Assembly: GCA_027924645.1 (NCBI GenBank)
Contig: BSBN01000334.1
Coordinates: 7,434,501 to 7,498,500, forward strand
DNA: 64,000 nucleotides
Direction of reading: 5' to 3'
DNA from: Cunninghamia lanceolata
Taxonomy: Eukaryota > Streptophyta > Pinopsida > Cupressales > Cupressaceae
Made by a program: the position numbers and the translations under genes. Positions 50,061-60,440 of this stretch are shown here, piece after piece. The notes below the pieces were generated by a model that searched no databases, was not told where the DNA came from, and worked only from the letters and a program-made list of their open reading frames with translations. The stretch's first letter is position 1; every line of letters begins with the position of its first letter.

Positions 50061-50383
50061 CTCAACAAGGAAGAATTTGACAACAAAATAAACTCTAAGT
50101 CAGATCTCTATTGTGTCAGAGGTTCCATATCTACTAAAATAGATTACTAGGTTCACACACAAAAAACATTAAAAACCATCTTCGATTCTATCTTTGAAAC
50201 ATTTAGAATGACCCATCAATAAGTACTTTGATCTCCTTTGAAACACTCTCTCAATAGTGTTTATAGAGTTAAATTCATTTTCTCAAGAGCATCGTCTTAC
50301 AAATGCCTTTGGAATAAATCGTGCTCTTCTATTCTAGAGCATCTTTCTCATGGTATCATTAGAATTATTCTATTTTCTACCAT
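50061..50383. other. Non-coding stretch between integrase end and minisatellite
   Basis: Probably the 3' non-coding part of element G. Diverged copies of the downstream repeat words (CTAGAGCATC, TCTCAATAGTGTTTATAGAG) already appear from about 50240. No gene seen. Confidence 0.4.
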
Positions 50384-50740
50384 CCTCTAGTACATCTTCT
50401 TAGCATTCTATCTACAACCATCTAGCTCATCCTCTAGAAAATCTCCTTAGCAATGTGTCTAGAGCCATTCATTCTACCTCTAGAACATCTCCTTAACAAT
50501 CTCTCTAGAGCCATCCATCTCATCCTTTGAAACATCTCCTTAGTGATGTGTCTAGAGCCATTCATTCATCCTCTATAATATCTCATCAGTGATGTGTCTA
50601 GAGCCATTCATTCATCCTCTTGAAGATCTCCTTAGTAATGTTTCTGGAGCTATTCATTCATCATTTTGAACATCTCCTTGGTGATGTGTCAAGATTCATT
50701 CATGCATCCTTCAGAAAATCTCTTTTCTAGAGACTTCATG
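50384..50740. repeat. Degenerate about 46-bp minisatellite, 7-8 units
   Basis: Successive units follow the pattern CATCCTCTAGAACATCTCC then TTAGTGATGTGTCTAGAGCCATTCATT, with increasing divergence at both ends. At least seven units can be laid out from 50384 to about 50716, and related words continue to about 50830. Confidence 0.88.
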
Positions 50741-51580
50741 TTTATTCTGCAAAACATTCTCTCAATTGTGTTTCTAGAGTAACCTATCTCATTTCTTTGT
50801 AGCATTCTTTCAATAATGGTTTGTCCAATGTTTGTTCAAACCTCCAAAGAACTTGGAGTCAATGCTATTAATTTCTAATAAACTCATAGTAATTTATTAA
50901 CACCTCCTAGCCCACCATTGCATTTACTAACCTTCACTTCTATACTAAAAAGAGCCATGTCATCATAATATATGACAATAAGTATTGACATCACATCTTA
51001 GCTAAAAGCATGATGACTGTGGCACAATTAGAAATAGGAATTGTGTCACACCATCCACATCAAATGCCTAAACATGTCAACAACATCACTTGAGGTGATG
51101 TCGGTAATAAGTATCTAGGTATATAATTTATTTATCTCTATGTAACATTAAATTACTTTCTTTTCAAACAATTATTTCTCATGAATAAAATCTTTTTTCT
51201 ATTGACCTGTGTCACCTTGCCACCCCACTATATTTCTTAATTATTATAAATATCTACCAAAATTGCCAGTGAAATTTTTTTAGTGATTAAAAAATATGGC
51301 CTCTTTTGCTATAAATATAATCAAAATCTAGCCATGTACTAATCTACTATCCTTTCTACTATCTTCCTCTAAAGTTATTTATATACTCTACATGAACCTC
51401 CCAGAAACTCTAAGAAAACTAACTGAACTTTTAGGAAGCCATTCTTAACTTGCAGAGCTAATCCATAGGTTTAATAGAAACCTTATTTCAACCTAGCTTT
51501 GAGTTTGAAAAAAAAGATAGTTATCAAGAAAAGTAATGTGATTGAAATGGAAAGTTGAACAAAAATTAGCAGATAAGTTG
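50741..51580. other. AT-rich non-coding stretch
   Basis: No ORF, repeat or element boundary that I can support, apart from weak remnants of the minisatellite words at its left end. Confidence 0.4.
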
Positions 51581-51589
51581 CTAACCAGT

Positions 51590-52890
51590 GACTTTGTGTC
51601 ATGCCTTTTCAAGTATGGGAATGGTTATAATTCTTGAAAAAGTTTGAGCAGTTCAATGCAGAAATTATCAAGGAGTTTGTCTAGAATTTTAATGGAGACC
51701 ACTCTAGTCTTGAACAAAAAGATCAAGGCAAGTTTAAAAAAACTCTCCATTATTGGAATTTTCAATGAAGGAATAGATATTGTCAAACTAAGTCAGGGTC
51801 TTATGATGAATTAATTAAAAAAAATTGCAAAGAGGGAGAACTAGTACCATAGTTAGCAGTAGAAAGGAGGGGAGAGAATAAAGGGATTAGTCGGGATTCC
51901 ATTCCTGAGCCATGGAGTTTTGTGATTTTATACATTATGAAGTTTATCACATACAAAGGTCAGTATGAAATTATGGTTGGCCCTACTTTTTGCATGATTA
52001 CACATTTGTGTAATGGCATAGAAAACCCATATCTAGAGGATAACTTGCCTTTGTATTCATTTGTATGTAACAAGTATGATACAAAAGTACCAATAGGGAC
52101 TAGTCCATTGAGACACCATGGAATCATCACGCTCATCTAGAAGCATCATATCCTCCGTCGTCATTCTTGAAACAAGAAATGGATAAATTTTATAGTAAAA
52201 ACAACCATCAAATAGAGTGAGAATGAGAAATCCCTAGAGACCCAAAGAGATTTTTATCAATCAAATACCCTTTCTTCCTCTAAGGAAACTACCCATACTT
52301 TAAATAAGAAAACCCCTCTTCTTTCCAAGAAAGTTACTCCTTCTATGACTAAGCGACCAAGTTCTAGTGTTGCTCAACTAGCAGTACAAAGAATATCCAT
52401 AGAGAACTCAACTCTAGGATCACAAACCTCTGTACCTAGGGAGAGTGAGCTTATAAGAAGGCCTAAGATGTTTCCACTTGATCTAGTTAAGTCTCAAACA
52501 AGGGGTATTGAAATTATTTTATCTAAATATAAAATAGATAACTAATTGTTGCCTAAAAATAAATGGTCAAGAAGGACTTATAAAATTTCCCCTCTACTAT
52601 AAAGAAGTAATTGAAAGCTAGGCCAATTTCCACATATTCATGATATTGTCCCAATAGAATCCACTAAAGGGTCTATACCAATGGAACTAGAACAAGAAAT
52701 AATGTTAGAACCCCTATTATGTTTAGAAAAATTTTAGCCAGTTACTACTCTTTCTCCAAAGAGTCTTGTTCCATAATCCTCTTGTTCACAAAGCAATATG
52801 GAAATATTTGAAATTCCAATCATTTCCTTAGAAAATCCTTAAGAAAATATTGCCTCATCTCCTAAAAGATGTCATCCTCAAGAGTTCTAT
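51590..52890 (+). pseudogene. Unclassified transposon-associated ORF (same family as 30.7-32.4 kb)
   Basis: One plus-strand frame can be followed from about 51590 to beyond 52545 through several stops. It reads KKFEQFNAEIIKEFV, then (after a stop) NFNGDHSSL, DSIPEPWSFVILYIMKFITY, KGQYEI, then a Lys/Ser/Thr/Pro-rich stretch (SKKVTPSMTKRPSSS) and on to KMFPLDLVKSQTRG. The EPW....MK..T..G(R/Q) block matches the ORF at 31.4 kb in a different element. Its C-terminal side is cut by element J at 52891. No known catalytic motif. It could be an accessory ORF of element G or of another nested copy. Confidence 0.5.
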
Positions 52891-55800
52891 TGGCAATTAG
52901 GATTGCACCCTTATCAAAGATGAACTTAGCTATCCTATTGCAACATGGAAACACTCTCGGATTGTGGGTAATCTATGTTGAGAGTGAATCTTCAGAGTGA
53001 GTTGGTTCTCTGAATGAATTTTCCTAATCTAAATGACTGTCTGGGAAAAGAGATAGAAGGATAAATGCAAATGAAATCTAACTTAAACAAAATTCTAATC
53101 TATCTAATGCCTTTACTCATAAACAACCCTTCAAACATAATTTTCCTCAACCTCACCTAGAACATTTAGTGCCAAAATAATTTATAATAAGGTTCAAACT
53201 GAACACAAATTATAACCAGGATCAACATACAATTTAATAGTAATGAGACATAACAAAGGACATACTAATGTCACAATGAAACATCAGATCAAATGCTGTA
53301 AATATGAGACAAATAGATGAAATAGGGAAGATCTACTATATTGAACTAGAAGGAGTACAAGGGAAAAAAATAAACTGAGCCAAAATGCCTATCTACAAAC
53401 TCTCTGCCTATGCTCAAGAGAGAAGAAACAATGATATCAACTGATGAGAAAGAGCTCGCTATCTCCAATATATTCTACCCAAAAGATCTCTCTGGAAAAG
53501 CTGGAAAAAACTCCTAAAAATAGTATCCCGATTCATTTTTTAGCTCCACTAAAAATCTATAAAAGAGCTCACCAAATTGCCACCAAACTAAAAATAAAAG
53601 TTGACAAAGTGTTCTATCAAGTGGCCTCCACCAAAGTCTTCTTTAAAATAAGCTTTATCTACTTAGAAAAAGCTCTATTTCTATCCATATCTGCCCCAAA
53701 AGAAACAAAATCTAGAAAGGAATATTTGATTTGCTTTATTTGTTTTAACTGCATAAAATGACAAAATATTAAAAGCAATTTATAAAGAATATTGCTTTAA
53801 TATTTGTCTTACAATCTAATCTTGATTTGATTTTTCTTTTACAATAAATTACAAGGCTTTTATTTGTTAACCCTATACACATGTCATGAACATTTGATTT
53901 TTCTATAAAAAATCATAATAATGTGGGCATAATATAATTAGTTTGCAAAAAATAAAAGCCCCAAAGGCTTATCCTCTATGTGACACTGGATAAATCTCTA
54001 AGGGCATATGAGTTTTTTTGAAAAAATAAAACCCCTAGGGCTCAACTTCAACTCGATCTGCACACTTTCTAAGGCTGCAATGAAGTTGTTTTGAACTTCC
54101 CTCTAAAATAGAAAAAGGGGCCATCAAGGATTCAAGGCACATAGCCTAGGCAGAAAACATGTCAGTAAAGACTTAACACCCCCGTGGGTATTAGTCAAGG
54201 AAAGAAAATAAACATGATGTCACAAAGAATATGCCATCAAACTTTTAGGGCATTTTGTGAACCCTAGAACAAAATGTTCTTACCCTAGAATCTCAGTTCA
54301 TTCCATACTTTCAACTTTCAATGGAAACTCTTTCCTACAGCCGCCACCATTAGGGTTTGGAGAAGGAAACTCCTCAATTTCTAGCTGTATCTCTTCCATT
54401 TTGAAGAGTACTGTAGAGAATGGAAGGTAAGTCCATGCTAAAATTTTTCATTCTGAATACAGGACTTGGTCTCTCTTAGCTGCGGCTATATTATCTTTAT
54501 CTAATGTATGTTTTTGTGCCTAATTTGTTGTCATTTCTCTCTATTTGGTAAGCAAAATCTAGCTTTTGAACCATGGCTGTAGCTGAGAGTTTCCATGATG
54601 TTTTTCTACTATTTGCATTTTCTGCTGATATGCATGGACTGAGGTTGCCAATGGGTAAGTTTTCCATCCTTTGAGCTTTGTCATTCTTTTGATTTTTTCA
54701 TAAAATATGACTCAAAAAATTGTAAAGAAGGATTTTGATCAGTTGTAATTTGTGTAAGAAAAAATGAAGGCCTCTGTAGACTGTGGCCATATCATATGTT
54801 CTAAGCATTTTTCTCCTTTATGTGAGCCTGAAACCTTCCAACTCTTGTATATCTACTTCCCTTCATTCATTGTGAGAAGTGTTTTATAATGATTCTTCAC
54901 TAAAAAAAGCATTCGTTGACTGTATATGGTATTTCATTCTTTTCAAATACATATATTTCTATGATTTCCTTTTGAAAGGCCATGACCGTGAGTGATACTC
55001 TGAGAATGAAAAAAAAAATTCTTACCTTCTCCTATAACTGAGATAAAATGATTTTAGAAACTCACTTTCATTTTATATCTTTCATTTGATTTCGGAAACC
55101 CTAAGTAGGTTATGCTGTAATTGGGCCATTGTGATGGCTTTGTAGTTGTTGCTACCTAATGACTGTCAAACATGTCATGAGGTTGAAAAGATCTGATTCT
55201 TTCTGTAGCTATTTCTATTCAGGTTTCTCTCAGTTTCCCGTCTACAGAAGGTGATATCATCATACTGTTCTCCATTTGATAAATGTGGCACTTGGCATTG
55301 AATATGTAGTCTGGTTTACTATATCATTTCTCATGCTCCCACATACATCATTTTTAGTGATTATGACTCTCTTATTCCAATGCCTGATGCATGGACCTTC
55401 TGTATATCATGGGTATGCATTCTTTATACTCTTTATGACTATCATAGCCACTTGAAGCTCTAATGTACTTTATATTTGATGACTGTCTCTGTAGTTCCAA
55501 TGCTAATAATATGCTTCATAACTGATTTATGTATTCAATCACTGTCATGGAATATTTACTTGCAGTCTAGCATATTGTATCTTTGTGGCTCTTGATTGGC
55601 TATACTATAGTTGATTATGAAGGTTGCATGGATGTTCTTTTGGTATAAACACTATAGTTGTTATTCATATGATTGAAGTACTTACATATCATTGAGTAAT
55701 ATTGTCCATGGTTGAGCTCACTTGGGCATACAAACACATTGAAGGCTCTATAAAATTCTTTTCTCATGCTAGTGACTTGGCATAGATCAGTATAGTTACA

Positions 55801-56140
55801 TTTGTAAAACTATCCTCTATTTTTTTTTATAATGATATCCATTCATAAAAGATAGTTGTTCTATTTTATGTACTATAATGATATCTCTCATCTGATCTCC
55901 TTATGACTACTCTATTGTATTTTATCAATGACTTGGTACCTCAAAACAACAAAGAGAAAATACATGTCTCAGTTCTATACCTGATTGGGTAGCCTTGTAA
56001 AGAGCTCAATGCTCATCGATGACTCTTGCTTCAAATCACTTTGAACTGACAGTCATAGATGGGTATTGAGCTTTGGACTCATGCACTAACCTGAGGTAAC
56101 ATTCCCTCATTGATTGTACTCTATCTAATCAATGAGAACA
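52891..56140 (-). mobile_element. Element J: 3' LTR (about 3.25 kb)
   Basis: 52891 to about 55245 aligns with 60441-62776 at roughly 92-95% identity by eye. On the minus strand the LTR ends ...CAATTGCCA at 52891. Its start cannot be checked against the other LTR, because that copy is cut by K, but TGTTCTCATTGATTAG at 56140, next to a purine tract, is a plausible beginning. The right edge is therefore a proposal; the left edge is good to a few bases. The ORF of 105 codons at 53444 is not conserved in the other LTR. Confidence 0.65.
53764..53805. repeat. Hairpin-forming inverted repeat in the J LTR
   Basis: Arms AAATATTAAAAGCAAT (53764-53779) and ATTGCTTTAATATTT (53791-53805) around an 11-nt loop; one base bulge. 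The same inverted repeat is kept in the other LTR at 61292-61332. Confidence 0.85.
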
Positions 56141-57261
56141 TGAACTCCTATTCCATTCCCCTTGAGACTTAGGGGCAACATGCTAGGCTCAACCCTCGTG
56201 GGAGCCCACTTAACACCACATGCTGAAATGTCTTCAAACAACTACATGACTTATCCTATACCTGCACATGTAACAAACACATTAGTTTAAAAAACATTGA
56301 TACTCAGTGATGTTTCATTTTCTCTCTCTTCTAAATAAGGATGTTGTACTTTTTCTAATCTTGCATATCATAGATAGTCTATTATGTATTCTGTCTCATC
56401 CGATGCAATGCATGAATAAGACCATGTCATGAGCTCTAACCATTCTCTCTCTCTTCTAATGCAGGTTTAGGTATATTCAAAGCTTGACAAGAAAGAGACA
56501 GTTGCAATAATCTATCAACTCGGCTCCAAATACCTCAGGTAATGATTGATATGTTCTCATTTATACGCTTTGTTAGTTTCCTTTTCTTTACAGTTGCATA
56601 ATAGGTTGTCTTTGATATTCTGGTCCAGCTATTCCCATGGCTTGTGTGGGACAAACAATTTATCTTCCTTGATTTCTCTTGTTTTCACTTAATGCAATAT
56701 GTATTTCATCTATGTATATCTCATTTGTCAAATGAATGATCATTTTAGCATGAAATGAAATACCCCTTAATCCATGATGAATATTGTGTAACTGTAACAA
56801 TTGATAACTAATCTATGGCATAATGTGATAAAATTGAATCTCTTACCTCCAAGCACTTGAAACTATGCAAGGTCCCAAAACCAAATAATGTTAACACTCT
56901 CCAACCTTATTTCTACCAAATTTTGTAGCTGAGTGAAAAAATTGGTAACATTTCTGGTAACTTCTGCTATATGCTTGCCTGCTAAGCATTAAGACCAGTT
57001 GCCTTTAGTTGTCCATTGGGCATGTGGTCATACTTTGATCATCACAAACTCAGAAAACACTGAAATTCATCTATACACTACTCCAAACAGCAGTAGAAAA
57101 CAAAAGAAAACCAAACTAAAAACAAACTAGAAGGCCATGGTGGCCAGAAAACCTATGCAACAACACTTAGGGAACAAAAATAACTGAAAGTAAATGTGCA
57201 AGAAGCACTTATTGACTAAAACTCCTAAAACTAACCTACTCTAACTAGACATAGTAACTGG
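56141..57261 (-). other. Element J: 3' untranslated part with candidate polypurine tract
   Basis: Next to the proposed LTR start, the minus strand reads AAGGGGAATGGAATAGGAG (56144-56162), a candidate polypurine tract. The remaining 1.1 kb up to the ORF stop has no ORF. On the plus strand an intron-like acceptor and donor pair occurs at about 56450-56540, probably by chance. An inverted repeat CTCATTGATT / AATCAATGAG (56106-56136) lies just inside the LTR edge. Confidence 0.45.
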
Positions 57262-60044
57262 TCAGACAAAACCATTCACTGGCTCAAGAAAATAACTGCC
57301 CTTCCTTTGTAGTCTGCTATACTCCATAAGTTTGTTAGTCAACCCCAAAAGGTGGAGAACAATCAAAACTTCTGTAAAATGATACAACACCTTTCTGAGA
57401 AGGACAATGCAGTCATCTACCCACTTGTCATGTTTGGTAAATTGATTGAGTAATCCAGTAGGCTGATTGAACTTAACTCTATATTCTCCTTGACGAGCTG
57501 AATTAGTGTCACTATGAGGTTGTTCCTTCTTGTTAGCTTCCAACCAAGCCAGATACCTAATAGGACATCTGCTTGAAGGTTTTGTACTAGAAACAACAGC
57601 ATCATCTGCACCTTGCATGATAGCCTACCATGTGGCTTTGTCCTCTTTAGTTAATGGATCATGCTTCTTTGTTAGAGTAGTTAATAGCTCATCAAAAGTA
57701 TCAAAAATTGGAAGATTCTTAGCAAGAGCTATACTAGGCTGAGAATATTCAAGATTTCTTGAGGAGATACACTCTGAAAAAGGCATTTCTTCTTCAATGA
57801 ATGAAGGCAATACTTCAAATAATGAACTAACCTCTGTTGACAAACCATCAATTTGCATATCAGCCTCTAGTTCCTGCATGTAACAGAAAGGTGGCTCCTC
57901 CAACCATGATTCATTTAGCTGCAAGTTAGGTTGTTTCTTAACCAGTGATTTGGTTAGAAAAATACCCACTTCCTCCATTTGCTCTTGCTCAAGATAAACC
58001 TCCTCCATGAATGTAGGCATAACATCCAAATGTGAGCAGAAAAGCTAAATTTCTTCTTGAAATGGATCATCCTCAAAGTCTTGATCACATAAGGCAGGGT
58101 TGCTTTCACATATTTGATATTGGGTCAGTACCCTATCTAAATTATGTTCATCACTGTGGTGGTCAACGCCTAGCATAGACATGCCATTTTCACTGTCATG
58201 CACAAAGTCAGGAGGCTCATCAAATAGGTTAACTAAAAACTAAGGTTCAAGACCCTCTTTTTGCATATTATCTATGTTTGTAATAAGAATCTCAAGACTA
58301 CTCCAAAACAAATTTTCCTGATTTTCTGATAGAAAAAGGATGTTCTTTACCTCATGATAGCTTCTTGCCAGTTGTATAAGTCCCACGATAGGGTTACACT
58401 GTTCTTCTTGATCCAACACCCCATTGTCAGATTGCTTGGCTTCAATCAGCAATTCCTTGCATTGTTGAGGATCTTCTTACTTTTCTAAAACTATTGTCTT
58501 TGGTATAAGCATGTTTTCTTCATTTGGCTGAACAAAACAAGGTAACTTCTTGAACAAAGAAACAAATTGCTCCTTCTCATGCAATGTTTTCTCCAATGAA
58601 ATTTGGGTATTCAGTTTTTGCAATCAAAGATTTTCTCCCTGCGACCTCTATACCCTGCTTCCATGCATCTGGTGAACAACATTAGAAATTTTTTGAAAGG
58701 AATCAAAATGCAAAGGGTTCAGGGTCATATTCGAATCAACTTTCTCTACACAAAAAACAACAACCTTTCCATGTGAATCAGCCTCTTGCACTATATGATT
58801 CTCAAAAAAAAAAAATTGTCATCTTTTACAAAACAAGGAAGCTCTTTAGTGTAAACAAGTAAAGACTCCTTTTGGGAAACCTCTTTTGGTTCAATCTCTT
58901 GTTGCCTTGATTGAGGAGACTCCTTAACTAAAAGTGATAGATGTACCTTTCTAATCTTCTACCAGAGGAGTACAACATCTTGATCAGATAGTTCCTTCTT
59001 AGATTTAATAAGTGGGAAAATTTGGGGGGCTTCTTGAATTTCTTGCAAGGAAGAGTTCTACTCAAGGGGTTGTTCTATCCTAGGATGAAACTATTGGTCA
59101 ATGGACTAGTCTCGAATGCTAATAGGCTCCTCAACAAAATTAGAACCTCTAAAACTTGGGGTTTTGACTTTTTGGGGAGTTTGTTTGCATTGAAAACTAA
59201 TTTCTTGGAAGGAAGAGGATTCTTCAAGTGGCTAGTTTTGAAGCATAACAAGTTCAGACTGTGCCAACCTAGGTTCTTGCAAGGATAAAGGATTTCTAAA
59301 ATTGGGAATCTTGACCTTGGTAGGAATAAGAGGTTCACTTTGCTTGAAACTCAAAATTTTGACTTTAGGGGCATTAAGAGGCTCATTCTGTCTAAAACTT
59401 AGAAATTTATACTTACGTGCCTCTTCTTTAGCAGGCTATTCTAGAATAGAAGGGGCTACTTGGGCTTGAGCAAACAAAAGCTTTGTTTGTGCAGCTACCT
59501 CTATCTCAAGATTCTCTTCAAACCATCTCCTTTGTGTCCCCTGATTAGAACCAAAGGTCTCATAGGGTGGCTACTCTGGCTGTTGAAGGTAAGTTTGGTG
59601 ATTTAACTCTTGAAACTACAAATCAGACTCTTCATACTGCCTTTCTTGAAATCCCCCTCCTCATTGATACTAATAACTCTTTTTGAATGCAATCTCTAGC
59701 TCAAACTGTGTTCTTTGTGCCTCCAACTCCTACTCATGAAGATAGGCTTGATAAGCCAATTCCTCCCGATGCTAATTATACTCACATTGCCTTTTAATCT
59801 CCTCCATCTACTTGTTGAGGTCTGATAGATTGTCTTTAAGCTCCTTAATTTTAGATTGTTTTAGCTGGTAAGGAGGCTAAGCAAGGGTGGGTGGGTGGTA
59901 ATTATACTGTGCATGCTGGGTTTGAAGGGCCACAAAATTAGAAACAATAGCATAATTGGTATGATATGGCTGAGATGGAGATGGGTAAGTGGTGTTTTCA
60001 TAGTATGGGGGTGGGTATACTTGTTGGCTATGAAAAGTTGACAT
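57262..60044 (-). pseudogene. Element J sole ORF, about 930 codons, function unknown
   Basis: Minus-strand ATG at 60044 (MSTFHSQQVYPPPYYE). Residues about 1-60 are Pro/Tyr/Gln-rich. A charged coiled coil follows (KIKELKDNLSDLNK, then EELAYQAYLHE). Two to three short repeats PKVKI..F/SF occur near 59280-59400, then a Glu/Gln-rich middle. The C-terminus is more ordered (RYLAWLEANKKE, KHDKWVDDCIVLLRKVLYHF, LTNKLMEYSRLQRKGSYFL) and ends at TGA 57262-57264. Reading through, I count 20 in-frame stops: 17 TAG, 2 TGA, 1 TAA. There is one frameshift, at a 12-base A run (58804-58815 on the plus strand). I see no protease, RT or integrase. It sits in the gag position, about 400 bp after the 5' LTR, so a gag-like structural role is possible but unproven. 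Confidence 0.65.
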
Positions 60045-60414
60045 TTTTTACTCATATGAAAGCTAGAAAATTGAATGAATAGATGATTTTGTAACATACT
60101 CGAGCACTTGATCATACTGAAACATGTAGATCTTGATTCAGAGTTGCCAGATGTGTTTGATTTTTTGCCTTCAAAGGCTAAGATCACTAACACACACACT
60201 AAATATCAGTGATATATGAACATGCTATTGGTCTAAGACATTCCAATATATCACAATCTTGTTCTCATAAGCTGAAAACACTAATTTGCATGCAAGACTA
60301 GAGAAAATGAGTCACTAGGTATACTTGTAAAAAGATTTCAAAGGCTGGAAAATTGTTGTATATACCAGAACAATAGCTTGAGGATTGAAAAACTTCTCTA
60401 AAAACACTTTCAAA
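60045..60414 (-). other. Element J leader
   Basis: Non-coding leader between primer site and ORF start. ORFs on the minus strand at 59861-60199 and 60298-60504 overlap it but are in other frames and unsupported. Confidence 0.45.
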
Positions 60415-60432
60415 GTCCCACCAGGCATGCCA
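60415..60432 (-). promoter_or_regulatory. Candidate primer binding site of element J
   Basis: The minus strand reads TGGCATGCCTGGTGGGAC starting eight bases inside the LTR edge. It begins TGG, as a site complementary to a CCA-ended tRNA should, but I could not assign the tRNA. It supports the minus orientation of J. Confidence 0.45.
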
Positions 60433-60440
60433 AAAACTGC

